Source: an uncultured Bacteroides sp. (GTDB lineage: Bacteria; Bacteroidota; Bacteroidia; Cytophagales; Cyclobacteriaceae). Taken from it: 64,000 nt of DNA. This document shows positions 1 through 9,270 of the stretch, one piece after another. Location: positions 1-64,000 of the forward strand of contig CABHOV010000034.1 of NCBI GenBank assembly GCA_902168185.1. The letters are read 5' to 3'. Position 1 is the stretch's first letter; each line of letters starts with the position of its first letter. The notes under the pieces were generated by a model. That model worked only from the letters and a program-made list of their open reading frames with translations. It made no database searches and was not told where the DNA came from. The position numbers were made by a program, and so were the translations under genes.

Positions 1-1145
1 ATCCATATAACAATGTAACGCGTACCTATATAGAAGCATTGGCTGCTATAGTAGGTGGAACGCAGTCGTTGCACACTAACTCTCTTGACGAAGCAATTGC
101 TTTACCAACAGATTTCTCTGCACGCATTGCACGCAACACACAGCTCTTCATTGAAAAAGAAACCGATGTAACAAAAGTAGTAGACCCTGCAGGAGGATCA
201 TACTATATAGAAAGCCTGACAGCAGAACTTGCTGAAAAGGCCTGGGAGCTTATTGAAGAAGTTGAAGCGTTAGGTGGCATGACGAAAGCGATCGAGAGCG
301 GTATACCGAAGATGCGGATCGAACAAGCCGCGGCTGCCAAGCAAGCGCGCATTGATTCAGGCCGAGATGTAATTGTTGGCGTAAATAAATTTCAGACCGA
401 TGAGAAAGCTATACTTGATATTCTGGAAGTAGATAATACAGCTGTGCGTAATGAACAGGTGGCTCGTCTGCAAACATTACGCGCAGAGCGTAATGCAGAA
501 GACGTAGAAGCAGCGTTACAAGCGCTAACGCGCAGTGCCGAAAGTGGAACCGGAAATTTACTTGAACTTGCTGTGGACGCGGCTCGCAAGCGTGCAACGT
601 TGGGAGAAATATCTTCAGCGTTAGAAAAAGTATTCGGAAGATATAAAGCTACTATCCGGTCTATCTCAGGAGTATATTCAGGAGAAATGAAAAGTCAGAA
701 AGAATTTGAAGAAGCTCGTGCCCTCTCCGATCATTTTGCTGAACTGGACGGAAGACGGCCACGTATACTCGTGGCCAAGATGGGCCAGGATGGTCACGAT
801 CGTGGTGCGAAAGTAATTGCAACAAGCTTTGCCGATCTTGGCTTTGATGTTGATATAGGGCCTCTCTTTCAAACACCGGATGAAGTGGCCATGCAAGCCG
901 CAGAAAATGATGTACATATAGTAGGTGCATCCAGTCTTGCCGGTGGACACAAGACACTTGTGCCTGAACTTATAGAGGCTCTGAAGAAAATTGGCAGACC
1001 TGATATTATGGTTGTTGCAGGAGGAGTGATTCCTCAACAGGACTATGACTATCTATATAAATCCGGGGTGTCATTTATTTTCGGTCCCGGCACTGTCATT
1101 ACAGAAGCTGCAAAAGAAATTCTCAAAAAGCTTATTGAGAACTAA
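1..1145 (+). CDS. mutB: Methylmalonyl-CoA mutase large subunit, 3' part (5' end cut by window)
   Basis: Catalyses adenosylcobalamin-dependent interconversion of (R)-methylmalonyl-CoA and succinyl-CoA in the cytoplasm. The frame is open from base 3 (reads [13 protein letters not shown]), so the true start lies outside the window. The visible part holds the end of the substrate-binding TIM barrel ([22 protein letters not shown]), a linker, and the C-terminal B12-binding domain. The base-off cobalamin motif DGHDRG has its cobalt-ligand His at codon 795-797, followed by ASSLAGGH and VAGGVIP, the usual SxL and GG elements. An intact mutase of this type is about 710 residues, so roughly half is present. 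The small subunit gene would be expected upstream, outside the window. Confidence 0.97.
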   Translation, partial: PYNNVTRTYIEALAAIVGGTQSLHTNSLDEAIALPTDFSARIARNTQLFIEKETDVTKVVDPAGGSYYIESLTAELAEKAWELIEEVEALGGMTKAIESGIPKMRIEQAAAAKQARIDSGRDVIVGVNKFQTDEKAILDILEVDNTAVRNEQVARLQTLRAERNAEDVEAALQALTRSAESGTGNLLELAVDAARKRATLGEISSALEKVFGRYKATIRSISGVYSGEMKSQKEFEEARALSDHFAELDGRRPRILVAKMGQDGHDRGAKVIATSFADLGFDVDIGPLFQTPDEVAMQAAENDVHIVGASSLAGGHKTLVPELIEALKKIGRPDIMVVAGGVIPQQDYDYLYKSGVSFIFGPGTVITEAAKEILKKLIEN

Positions 1146-1225
1146 TCTATATACCTACCTATAGATGCCTTCTTTGCGCAGCTTTGTATTTTTCTTTGTG
1201 AACTTTGTAATATAGCTATAAAAAA

Positions 1226-1251
1226 GGTCTCCCAGAGAATACTGGGAGACC
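1226..1251 (-). terminator. Rho-independent terminator of msrB
   Basis: A perfect 10-bp stem (ggtctcccag / ctgggagacc) encloses a 6-nt loop. Read on the minus strand it is followed by TTTTT, so it mainly serves msrB. It may also stop mutB transcription from the other side, though the plus-strand U-tract is poor. Confidence 0.8.
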
Positions 1252-1266
1252 CTTCATGAACCTTCA

Positions 1267-1800
1267 TTATTTCTTATCCTTCGTATCTTTTTTATCATCC
1301 TTCGTAAAATCGATGGACGTTGAATTCACACAATACCGTTGTCCTGTCAAGGTAGGACCATCGTCAAATAAATGTCCGAGGTGAGAACCACAGCGTGCAC
1401 ATACAATTTCAGTCCTAACCATACCATGTGAGCGATCCACCACCTTCTTGATTTTTCCACCTTCAATTTCCTTATCAAAACTTGGCCAGCCACATTCCGA
1501 ATCGAATTTCATATCGGATGTAAAAAGCTCGTTGCCACATGCCGCGCACACATACATACCGTTGTCTTTGTGTAGGTAGTATTTCCCGGTAAACGGACGA
1601 TCCGTTCCTTTCTCACGAAGAACAGAATATTGCTCCGGTGTAAGCATAGCCTTCCATTCTTCTTCGGTGCGATTGATTACTTTGTTTGTATCCGCTGATA
1701 TTTTGGCTTTCTCTTTTTTCTGCTTCTCCGAAGGCTGACTATTTCCGGTACAGGAATAAAGCTGAAAGGCAACCAGGATGATTAAAATGACTTTATGCAT
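1267..1800 (-). CDS. msrB: Peptide-methionine (R)-S-oxide reductase, lipoprotein form
   Basis: Reduces methionine-R-sulfoxide in oxidised proteins. The 177-residue product begins with a lipoprotein signal (LYSC lipobox, Cys17), so this copy is probably membrane-anchored outside the cytoplasm, followed by a Lys-rich linker. The MsrB fold runs from about residue 48: two CxxC pairs (CAAC and CARC) that bind structural zinc, SECGWPSF, GMVRTEIVC, GHLFDDGP, and the C-terminal RYCVNS holding the catalytic Cys. Export suggests repair of envelope proteins; the electron donor is not evident nearby. Transcribed alone toward the terminator at 1226-1251. Family assignment is secure; location is inferred from the lipobox. 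Confidence 0.95.
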   Translation of the reverse strand: MHKVILIILVAFQLYSCTGNSQPSEKQKKEKAKISADTNKVINRTEEEWKAMLTPEQYSVLREKGTDRPFTGKYYLHKDNGMYVCAACGNELFTSDMKFDSECGWPSFDKEIEGGKIKKVVDRSHGMVRTEIVCARCGSHLGHLFDDGPTLTGQRYCVNSTSIDFTKDDKKDTKDKK

Positions 1801-1901
1801 AGTTCCATTTTTCTGTATATATACGCTAAACAGGAATCAAACGGATTTGGTTTAATTCGTTTTGTCCGCTCAGCGACACTCTTCGCTCTATACCGGTACC
1901 T

Positions 1902-2816
1902 CTAGTGAGATTCATGTTCGCAGGCAAGTCCCTTGTTTTCAAACTCGATGGTTACATGATGAATGTTTATCTTCTTCAATTCATCTTTTACTTTTGATTT
2001 CACCATCTCTAACGCCTGCGGCTCCATGGGCCGTTTCAGTACAGCGTGGGTTGTAAGTATATTATATTGGCCATCCATTGTCCAGATGTGAAGATCGTGT
2101 GTACTATCAATCTCCGTGAAATTTTTAAAAGCGTCCTTTACTTTCTCTTCGGATACAGCATGCGGAACTCCCTGCAGTATAATTTGAAATGCACCGCGCA
2201 TGTTCCGGTATACATTTACCAGAATGATAATTGCAATCAAAACAGAGAGTAATGGATCTATAATCGGAGCATCGAAATATTTCATAACAATACTACCGAT
2301 CAATACCGCTGCCCAGCCCAGCACATCTTCAAGGAAATGAAGCGATATAACTTTTTCATTTATGGATTCGCCTCTTTTCAGACGCAGCATCGCGGCACCA
2401 TTTACAAGAATACCAAATACAGCAAAGATCATCATGCCGGTGGTATCGGGGTGCTCAGGAGCAAACAACCTCCCGAAAGCTTCTTTCAGAATCAGTACCG
2501 AGCCAACAATGAGTATAATAGAGTTAATAAAAGCCCCTACAAGCGAAAATCGTTGATAGCCGTAGGTATATATAGCATCACGCTTTTGTTTTGACTTGCG
2601 CTCGAAATACCACGCTGTGCCTAGTGAAAGACTATCGCCCAGATCATGCAATGCATCGGAAAGAATAGCCACCGAGTTGGTGTAGAAACCTCCGATTAAT
2701 TCAAGTATAGCAAAACCTGTATTCAGCCAAAATGCGACCCGTATATTTCCACCGTGATGGTGGTGATGACCGTGCCCATGATGGTGATTATGATCGTGAT
2801 CATGATGATCGTGCAT
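1902..2816 (-). CDS. Cation diffusion facilitator metal exporter with His-rich N-terminus
   Basis: CDF (CzcD/ZitB-like) inner-membrane transporter, 304 residues, predicted to export Zn2+ or similar divalent ions in exchange for protons. The first 23 residues are nearly all His, Asp and Gly, a likely cytoplasmic metal-sensing or buffering tail. About six membrane segments follow, with the signature ILSDALHDLGDS in the second, whose His/Asp residues form the transport site. The C-terminal cytoplasmic domain (from about residue 215) contains THDLHIWTMDG and a terminal HHVTIEF stretch typical of the ferredoxin-like dimerisation domain. The gene stands alone, divergent from the TPR-CHAT gene. The exact metal cannot be told from sequence. 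Confidence 0.93.
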   Translation of the reverse strand: MHDHHDHDHNHHHGHGHHHHHGGNIRVAFWLNTGFAILELIGGFYTNSVAILSDALHDLGDSLSLGTAWYFERKSKQKRDAIYTYGYQRFSLVGAFINSIILIVGSVLILKEAFGRLFAPEHPDTTGMMIFAVFGILVNGAAMLRLKRGESINEKVISLHFLEDVLGWAAVLIGSIVMKYFDAPIIDPLLSVLIAIIILVNVYRNMRGAFQIILQGVPHAVSEEKVKDAFKNFTEIDSTHDLHIWTMDGQYNILTTHAVLKRPMEPQALEMVKSKVKDELKKINIHHVTIEFENKGLACEHESH

Positions 2817-2978
2817 GTTTCTGATCTGTTTAAAAACGCTTCAATTTCTGCACAAAGGGCCTGCAACAGGAGTGCATAAACATTATTTTTTCAATGAAGC
2901 GATGCGTTTTTTTCTCCCATACTTATGTGAGCCTGAAAATCCAACTGATTTTAGTAGCTTAGATGTCCAATTGTATAA

Positions 2979-5900
2979 ATGTCTGTAGTTATGAAGAAAA
3001 CCGGGATCTTAGTGCTGGCGTTGATTTTAGCCATCACATTCAAGCCTGTATTCAGTCAAAATAAAAAATTCGATAAGTCTCTCCAGAAAATCGACTCCTA
3101 CTTTGCCAGCGGAAGCCTTTCAAAAGCAAACAGTTCCCTGCAGAAGTTAAAAAAATCTGTTACCACGAAAATGGGCCAACAGAACGCCTATATGCCGGGA
3201 CTATACTTGCGTGAAGCGCGTATCAGTCTGGCCCTGGGTGTATTAGCGGGATTCGATAACGCACTCACCAACGCACTGACTAGCAGTCAGGCGATGTACG
3301 GTGATAACAGCACCAGTTATGCAAACACATTGATTGACGTTGCCGAGATCTATAATGATTACGGTAACTATCGCATCAGTCGTGAGTATCTGGCGAAAGC
3401 CAAAGACCTGCTTTCCAAAACAAATCAGATGACCGATGCGCTGAATGGAAAAATTGCGCTGGCAGAAGCGGAAGCAATGATTGGACAGGGATTCTGTAAC
3501 GATGCACTTACCATCCTGGAAAGTGTTGATAAACATTTTATTTCACGTGCCATTGAAAAAGAGTCCATCTCTGATGGCACATCCATTAAGACGCAACGTG
3601 TACCCATTGAAGAAATTCCACAACGCTATAATGACTATGCGCGACTCCTGAACCTGCGCCTGAAAGCCTATACTAAAAAAGGAAGGATCTCCATTATTGG
3701 CGGTGATACAGAAACGGCAGACAATGCTTACTCTGCAGTTCGCTCGTGGCTGAAAGGTAAATCAAGATTCCTTGGTGAGACGAGTCTGGCAGAAGTAGAA
3801 GCACGCTATATTTTCGCTAAGGCCTTGGAGGAAAATGGTACACGTCACGAAAACGATCTTGATTTCGACAATATACTCAGCGACCTGAAGAAGAAAGTCA
3901 ACCCTACCAATTCAATTGCGCATGATATATACCTGGATTACCTCGAAGTACTTTTGAAAAGAGATAACCGCGCACGATATCTGAACACAAAACTGGAATA
4001 CGAAAAAGTTCTTGATAAATCTTTCCCCAAGACCAGCATTCATCGCGAAAATGAACAGGCGGTTGAGTTCACCTCGAAGATGAGTCGCGACAAGACGAAG
4101 AACCTGGAAGCACAGGCCTTGGAAGTATTAAAGAAATTGCCGAAGAACTATATAACTTCTGCCCGTACAGTTGAATTCCTGTATAACGTATCGCTTCGTG
4201 AAAAACGTTATACCGCTGCCGAGAGTTATCTCAACCAGCTAACCGAAATCAAGAAAGAACTATATGGAGAAAATTCTCCAGAGTATCATCTGGCTAAAAT
4301 ATACCTGGCAGATTTTTACCTGGACTATACCAACAAAATTGATGAAGCCGGCAAAATATATAAGGAAAGCTACTTCGGTATAGTAGAGAAGCAGATCGGT
4401 GAGCAGCACAAGAATTTGCTCAACATCCTCAACCACATTGCAACCTGGTATGAGCTTACCGATCAGTATGACCTCGCCCTGAAAACATTGAACGATGCAT
4501 CTGATAAAGCGATTCTGAAATATAGCAATGAAGATCCCGAGTACGGGAAAGAACTTGATCGCATTGCCGGTCTCGCGCTAAAAATCGGTAAATATGAAAA
4601 GGCTGAAGCCGATATTACCAAGGCTTTAAAAATCCTGGAAGAGTATCGTAAAGATGAAACACGCACGGAAGATTACGTTCATGCTATAGATACACAGGCG
4701 AAGCTCTATGGTATAAAAGGGATGTTTGATGAAGCCGAGGCAAACCTCGATCGCTCCAGCCGACTTATCTCGAAAGCCAAAGGTGAAGTAGCCAGTGAAT
4801 TGTCTACAGGTGAGGAACTTACGGCTCTCTTCATTCAACTCGGTGGTTTCTTTGAGGCTGATAATCTTCTTAAAACACAAATTCCGGAATACGAAAAACT
4901 ATACGGCAAAAATTCATTGCGCCTCATTGAGCCGCTGGTGAACAAGGGAAGAATTCTTCTGGCGAAAGGAGACTATACCGAAGCCGAACGAACAGCGCAA
5001 CGTGCCAACCAGATCGCAGTAAAGACGTATGGTGAGATGTCTACCAAAACTGCTCCTACTCAAAAATTACTCAGCGATATATACTATACGCTCGGTGATT
5101 ATGAGAAAGCACAGGATAATGTTGTGAAAGCCATCAACAGCCAGGAGAAACAGTTTGGCCGTAGCCACATTGAAGTAGCAAAATCAATTTCACAGCTTGC
5201 ATTGATCAAATTCTACAAAGGCGATAATCGTAAAGAAGTAGAGAAACTGATGATCGAGTCGCGCGACATCATGGCGAGTAAACTTGGCAAGGAAAACCCA
5301 CAATACGCCGAGATCCTTAAAAATGTAGCGGTGCTCTATATCTCCGAGAAAAAATTTGATATAGCCTTCAATTCCCTTACAGTAGCCGAAAATATCTGGC
5401 GAATGAAAACAGGAAAGAAGAACAACATCAACACAGCCAGCATCTATACCCTTACCGGTGATGTATACTATCAACAAAAGAACTATAAAAAGGCCGAAGA
5501 GTTCTACACCAAATCGAAAGATCTGTACGAGCAATTTTTCAGCTCTTCGCATCCGGAATACGTGAAAGTGCTTTCGAAGCTCAGCAAGGTATACTATATG
5601 CAGAAAGACTATAAACGTTCCAAGAAGCTTATCGAAGAAGCATTAACGGACTATGAACTATTCATCAAGGATTTCTTCCCCGCTTTGAGCGAACGCGAAA
5701 AAGCCAAGTACTGGAATACGATCAAAGGCGATTTTGAATTCTACAACACACTTGCTTTCAGCAATATTGAGGACTTCAGAGACTTGTCGGGCAAAGTATA
5801 TAACTACCAGCTTCTCACCAAAGCATTGCTCTTGAGTTCGTCTATTAAAATCCGCGAACGGATTTTAAACAGCACGGATGAACAATTAAAATCACAGTAT

Positions 5901-7226
5901 AGCACGTGGCTTCAAAAGAAAGAACAACTTACACTCGCATTATCGTTAAGCCCTGCGCAGTTACTGGAAAATCAGATTGATCCTTCTGCTTTACAGCAGG
6001 AAGTAGAGCGCCTTGAAAAAGATCTGAGTCAGAAGTCGGAACTATTCGGACAATCATTCGATAACAAGCGCATTTCATTCGAGGATGTGAAAAAAGTTTT
6101 GAAGCCGAACGATGTTGCTATCGAGATGGTACGTTATCGGTATTTCAATCATACGCTTACCGATTCTGTGATCTACGCAGCGCTGTATATCAAGAAAGAT
6201 TTTTCAAGACCGAAAGTGATCATGCTGAAGGACGGAAAGAAAATGGAGACTCGTTTCTTCAAATTCTACCGCAACGCCATCACCGGAAAAATACCAGATA
6301 CATATTCATACAATGTATTCTGGGAACCTATTGTTAAAGAAATCGGGCAAGTGGCCACTGTATATCTTTCAGCAGACGGTGTTTATAACCAAATCAACCT
6401 GGAATCTATACCTACACCGGATGGAAGGTATATCATAGACAACTCGAACATTGTGTTGGTAAGCAACACAAAAGATCTATACCTGCGCAATATAAAAACA
6501 CGCGCTTCTACATCTGAGAATACAGCAACTATGTTTGGTAACCCAACATTCTATATGACGGCATCTTCCGATCAGAATATAGCTCCGCTGCCGGGTACAG
6601 AGAAGGAAGTAACGCAAGTACAATTCATGTTAAAGCAAAAAGGTTGGCTCACGGCAGAGTATGTAGAAAAACTTGCTTCGGAAGAGAAGATTAAAGAAAT
6701 GAGCAGTCCGAAGATTTTTCACATCGCTACACATGGTTTTTACCGCCCTACGATTCAAGCTTCTGCCGAACAACAAATAGAAGGTAACGAAGCGATGATG
6801 GCGCAGAACCCATTGATGCGCACCGGACTTTTATTAAAGGGCGCTGGCGACCTGATGGACAAGACAAGCTATAACTTTAACATGGAGAACGGTATACTTA
6901 CTGCCTATGAAGCGATGAGCTTAAACCTGGACAAGACTGACCTTGTGGTGTTAAGTGCTTGTGAGACGGGACTTGGTGATCTGGAAGCAGGCGAAGGTGT
7001 ATATGGTTTACAACGTGCGTTCCTGGTAGCAGGCGCCAAAGTTTTAATCATGAGTATGTTTAAAGTTGACGATGAAGCTACGCAGCAGCTCATGCTGAAA
7101 TTTTATCAGAAGTGGCTTAATACCGGAAATTTGCGACAGAGTTTTATTGACGCTAAAAAAGAACTTCGCACCGATTATCCGGAACCGATCTATTGGGGAG
7201 CGTTTATGATGATCGGCTTGGATTGA
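2979..7226 (+). CDS. Exported TPR-repeat protein with C-terminal CHAT protease domain
   Basis: A 1,415-residue protein. The first in-frame ATG is 2979, but the ATG at 2991 (MKKTGILVLALILAITF...VFSQ) gives a cleaner signal peptide, so 2991 is the likelier start. Residues about 35-950 are helical tetratricopeptide-like repeats (repeated GDYEKAQ, NYKKAEEFY, KDYKRSKKL units). The C-terminal CHAT domain (caspase-like, clan CD) begins near residue 1090. It shows the presumed catalytic dyad: His1252 in IATHGF and Cys1328 in LSACETG, followed by GVYGLQRAFLVAGA and YWGAF. CHAT domains with the dyad are often endopeptidases; the TPRs would bind a partner or substrate. The signal peptide places this one in the periplasm or beyond. 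Substrate unknown; no obvious partner gene is adjacent. Confidence 0.92.
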   Translation: MSVVMKKTGILVLALILAITFKPVFSQNKKFDKSLQKIDSYFASGSLSKANSSLQKLKKSVTTKMGQQNAYMPGLYLREARISLALGVLAGFDNALTNALTSSQAMYGDNSTSYANTLIDVAEIYNDYGNYRISREYLAKAKDLLSKTNQMTDALNGKIALAEAEAMIGQGFCNDALTILESVDKHFISRAIEKESISDGTSIKTQRVPIEEIPQRYNDYARLLNLRLKAYTKKGRISIIGGDTETADNAYSAVRSWLKGKSRFLGETSLAEVEARYIFAKALEENGTRHENDLDFDNILSDLKKKVNPTNSIAHDIYLDYLEVLLKRDNRARYLNTKLEYEKVLDKSFPKTSIHRENEQAVEFTSKMSRDKTKNLEAQALEVLKKLPKNYITSARTVEFLYNVSLREKRYTAAESYLNQLTEIKKELYGENSPEYHLAKIYLADFYLDYTNKIDEAGKIYKESYFGIVEKQIGEQHKNLLNILNHIATWYELTDQYDLALKTLNDASDKAILKYSNEDPEYGKELDRIAGLALKIGKYEKAEADITKALKILEEYRKDETRTEDYVHAIDTQAKLYGIKGMFDEAEANLDRSSRLISKAKGEVASELSTGEELTALFIQLGGFFEADNLLKTQIPEYEKLYGKNSLRLIEPLVNKGRILLAKGDYTEAERTAQRANQIAVKTYGEMSTKTAPTQKLLSDIYYTLGDYEKAQDNVVKAINSQEKQFGRSHIEVAKSISQLALIKFYKGDNRKEVEKLMIESRDIMASKLGKENPQYAEILKNVAVLYISEKKFDIAFNSLTVAENIWRMKTGKKNNINTASIYTLTGDVYYQQKNYKKAEEFYTKSKDLYEQFFSSSHPEYVKVLSKLSKVYYMQKDYKRSKKLIEEALTDYELFIKDFFPALSEREKAKYWNTIKGDFEFYNTLAFSNIEDFRDLSGKVYNYQLLTKALLLSSSIKIRERILNSTDEQLKSQYSTWLQKKEQLTLALSLSPAQLLENQIDPSALQQEVERLEKDLSQKSELFGQSFDNKRISFEDVKKVLKPNDVAIEMVRYRYFNHTLTDSVIYAALYIKKDFSRPKVIMLKDGKKMETRFFKFYRNAITGKIPDTYSYNVFWEPIVKEIGQVATVYLSADGVYNQINLESIPTPDGRYIIDNSNIVLVSNTKDLYLRNIKTRASTSENTATMFGNPTFYMTASSDQNIAPLPGTEKEVTQVQFMLKQKGWLTAEYVEKLASEEKIKEMSSPKIFHIATHGFYRPTIQASAEQQIEGNEAMMAQNPLMRTGLLLKGAGDLMDKTSYNFNMENGILTAYEAMSLNLDKTDLVVLSACETGLGDLEAGEGVYGLQRAFLVAGAKVLIMSMFKVDDEATQQLMLKFYQKWLNTGNLRQSFIDAKKELRTDYPEPIYWGAFMMIGLD

Positions 7227-7260
7227 CCAGTATATATAGCTGTATAGCGAATTCAATAAC

Positions 7261-7297
7261 AAAAGAGCCCTGTGTATATCATGCACAGGGCTCTTTT
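7261..7297. terminator. Bidirectional terminator between convergent genes
   Basis: A 14-bp stem (aaaagagccctgtg / cacagggctctttt) surrounds a 9-nt loop, with T-runs on both sides. It separates the converging TPR-CHAT gene and the minus-strand methyltransferase gene. Confidence 0.85.
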
Positions 7298-7390
7298 TAT
7301 TTTATACAACTCACAGATTACGATCTAATACATTGCTGAATATAGATATATAGTCTATGTGCTATCAGCAGAGAAATATAAATAGATTAA

Positions 7391-8293
7391 TTACTTCCTG
7401 AACCGTAAGAACGTTCCCATCGGAAGATCTTTACCTTGCTTTGACTTCAGAAAGAATTCACCGTATTCAGCATCGGTGGTATCAAAGTGTGTTTTGGCTA
7501 CATTTAGTCCTACAACAGGCGACAGGCCAACGGCATACATACTTAGTATAAAGAAGAAGTTTTTCTTTTCAAGTAGTTTACTGCTCATCTCAATCAGTTC
7601 ATTCAACTGTTCCTGCAGTGTCCACTTCTCTCCTTCCGGTCCACGACCATAAGGCGGTGGATCCATAATGATACCGTTGTATGTATTGCCCCGCTTTACT
7701 TCGCGTCTCACAAACTTGAATGCATCTTCATATACCCACCGGATATCATTCAAGTTATTAAGCTGCATATTTTGATTGGCCCAGTTTATACCCGGGCGAC
7801 TTGCATCGCAGTGAATCACCTCGGCTCCTGCTGTACGGGCTACCACGGAAGCAGCCCCCGTATAGGCAAATAAATTCAGCACACGAGGATTGGCTATATT
7901 CCAACCGGTTATCGTATCATAAATAAAATTCCAGTTATTTCCCTGCTCCGGAAAAATACCAACGTGTCCGAAATTAGTGAGCGCAAGCCGAAGTGTGAGG
8001 TTGAGGTCATTGTATTTATACTGCACATTCCAACTCTCAGGCATTCCTTGTGGCCGTGACCATCCACCTTTTACATCTTCTGAAAAACGGTAATTATCTT
8101 TTTGTTCACGTACGAATTTAGCATCAGCCAACTTTTTCCACTCCTGCTCGCCAAGTGATCTGCTCCAGATAGCCTGAGGCTCAGGGCGAATCAATGTATA
8201 CTTACCAAAGCGCTCGAGTTTTTCAAAATCTCCTGAATCGATCAACTCGTAGTCTTTCCAGGAAGAAGGATGTAATAGTTTCATAAAGGGCAT
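7391..8293 (-). CDS. Class I SAM-dependent methyltransferase, RlmI/RlmK-like
   Basis: A 300-residue Rossmann-fold methyltransferase. The SAM-binding motif I reads LNLFAYTGAAS (about residues 139-149), and motif IV reads DPPPYG (211-216), the arrangement of the COG1092 family whose best-known members methylate 23S rRNA. The N-terminal 110 residues form a smaller beta-rich module; no PUA domain is obvious, so the precise RNA target cannot be named. Two starts are possible: the ATG at 8293 or MKLLHPSSW at 8284; the latter looks more natural. It converges on the TPR-CHAT gene and is divergent from a second RNA methyltransferase at 8409. Confidence 0.85.
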   Translation of the reverse strand: MPFMKLLHPSSWKDYELIDSGDFEKLERFGKYTLIRPEPQAIWSRSLGEQEWKKLADAKFVREQKDNYRFSEDVKGGWSRPQGMPESWNVQYKYNDLNLTLRLALTNFGHVGIFPEQGNNWNFIYDTITGWNIANPRVLNLFAYTGAASVVARTAGAEVIHCDASRPGINWANQNMQLNNLNDIRWVYEDAFKFVRREVKRGNTYNGIIMDPPPYGRGPEGEKWTLQEQLNELIEMSSKLLEKKNFFFILSMYAVGLSPVVGLNVAKTHFDTTDAEYGEFFLKSKQGKDLPMGTFLRFRK

Positions 8294-8376
8294 AAAACTA
8301 AGGCTTAATGCTTAAAGCTGAAAGCAGAAAGCTGCGCTTCATACGTAAAGCTTTGAGCAGAGAGGTTAAATGCTTT

Positions 8377-8404
8377 TTGCTTTAGCATTCCATTGCTAGT
8401 TTTG
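8377..8404 (+). promoter_or_regulatory. Bacteroidota-type promoter of the SpoU methyltransferase gene
   Basis: TTG at 8377-8379, a 17-bp spacer, then TAGTTTTG at 8397-8404 matching the -7 consensus TAnnTTTG. The start codon at 8409 is only 4 nt beyond, so the transcript is probably leaderless or nearly so. Upstream bases 8294-8376 carry short irregular AAAGCT-rich repeats without clear function. Confidence 0.6.
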
Positions 8405-8408
8405 TTGC

Positions 8409-9200
8409 ATGCACTTTCTGATTACCAGTACGCAAAACCCGAAGATCAAAAATCTGATTGCTCTTGAAAAACCACGTGAGCGGAGAAAGCAATGTCTCTT
8501 TATCATTGAAGGAAAAAAAGAAATCGGGCTGGCACTGGAGGCCGGGTATAAAATCGGGAACCTCTTTTTCTGTGAAGACATTATCAGTATGCAGGAAGTG
8601 AAGTCTTTCGCGCAAGCGGATCAGCTGCTTATACCGGTATCAAAAGAGGTATTTGAGAAAATTGCAGTGCGTGAAGGCACGGGTGGTCTTATCGCGGTAG
8701 CAGAACAAAAGACTCACCGGCTAGATCAACTCACACTTAAAAAAAATCCATTACTCTTGATTGTTGAAGCTGTGGAGAAACCCGGCAACCTTGGAGCTCT
8801 CTTACGAACTGCTGATGCTGCCGGTGTAGATGCTGTAATTATATGCGACCCGCAGACAGACTTTTATAATCCCAATGTGATTCGGTCCAGCGTAGGCTGC
8901 GTCTTTACATCTCAACTTGCATCGGCAACTTCTGATGAAACGATCGGTTGGCTTAAGAAGAATAATGTATCTATATACTGCACATACCTTCAGGCTTCCA
9001 AGCCCTATCACCTCACAGACTTTACAAAACCAAGCGCTATCGTGATGGGCACTGAAGCAACCGGTCTCTCCGATACCTGGGTACGAAACGCTGACGCCAA
9101 TATCATCATCCCCATGCAGGGAAAAATCGACTCCATGAATGTATCTACCGCTGCTGCCGTGGTCATTTTTGAGGCTAAAAGACAACGTGGCTTCTCGTAA
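8409..9200 (+). CDS. SpoU/TrmH-family RNA 2'-O-methyltransferase
   Basis: A 263-residue SPOUT (alpha/beta knot) enzyme that probably 2'-O-methylates a ribose in rRNA or tRNA with SAM. The N-terminal half (to about 105) is the L30e-like RNA-binding domain (FIIEGKKEIGLALEAG). The three family motifs are visible: EKPGNLGALLRTADA (123-137, with the conserved Asn and catalytic Arg), VMGTEATGLSD (about 212-222), and IPMQGKIDSMNVSTAAAV (about 235-252), which form the knot and SAM pocket. Length and layout resemble RlmB-like enzymes more than the shorter TrmL, but the target nucleotide is not determinable here. The start ATG is fixed by the promoter immediately upstream. Confidence 0.92.
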   Translation: MHFLITSTQNPKIKNLIALEKPRERRKQCLFIIEGKKEIGLALEAGYKIGNLFFCEDIISMQEVKSFAQADQLLIPVSKEVFEKIAVREGTGGLIAVAEQKTHRLDQLTLKKNPLLLIVEAVEKPGNLGALLRTADAAGVDAVIICDPQTDFYNPNVIRSSVGCVFTSQLASATSDETIGWLKKNNVSIYCTYLQASKPYHLTDFTKPSAIVMGTEATGLSDTWVRNADANIIIPMQGKIDSMNVSTAAAVVIFEAKRQRGFS

Positions 9201-9201
9201 G

Positions 9202-9220
9202 TATTTTTGCATGTTTATAC
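9202..9220 (+). promoter_or_regulatory. Possible -7 box within a 16-bp motif shared with 11599-11614
   Basis: TATTTTTG (9202-9209) fits TAnnTTTG and overlaps TTTTGCATGTTTATAC (9205-9220). The same 16 bases recur exactly at 11599-11614, ahead of the next gene. A clear TTG at the proper distance is lacking here. Candidate promoter or operator for the histidine kinase gene. Confidence 0.4.
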
Positions 9221-9270
9221 TGATAGCTACCCAAAATGCAGTAAATTCGTAGTTGAGTCGATACCCATTG

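Noticed and set aside
2979-7226. CHAT protein as a CRISPR-associated (Craspase-like) protease
   Set aside because: No CRISPR array, Cas gene or gRAMP effector is in the window, and the protein carries a signal peptide.
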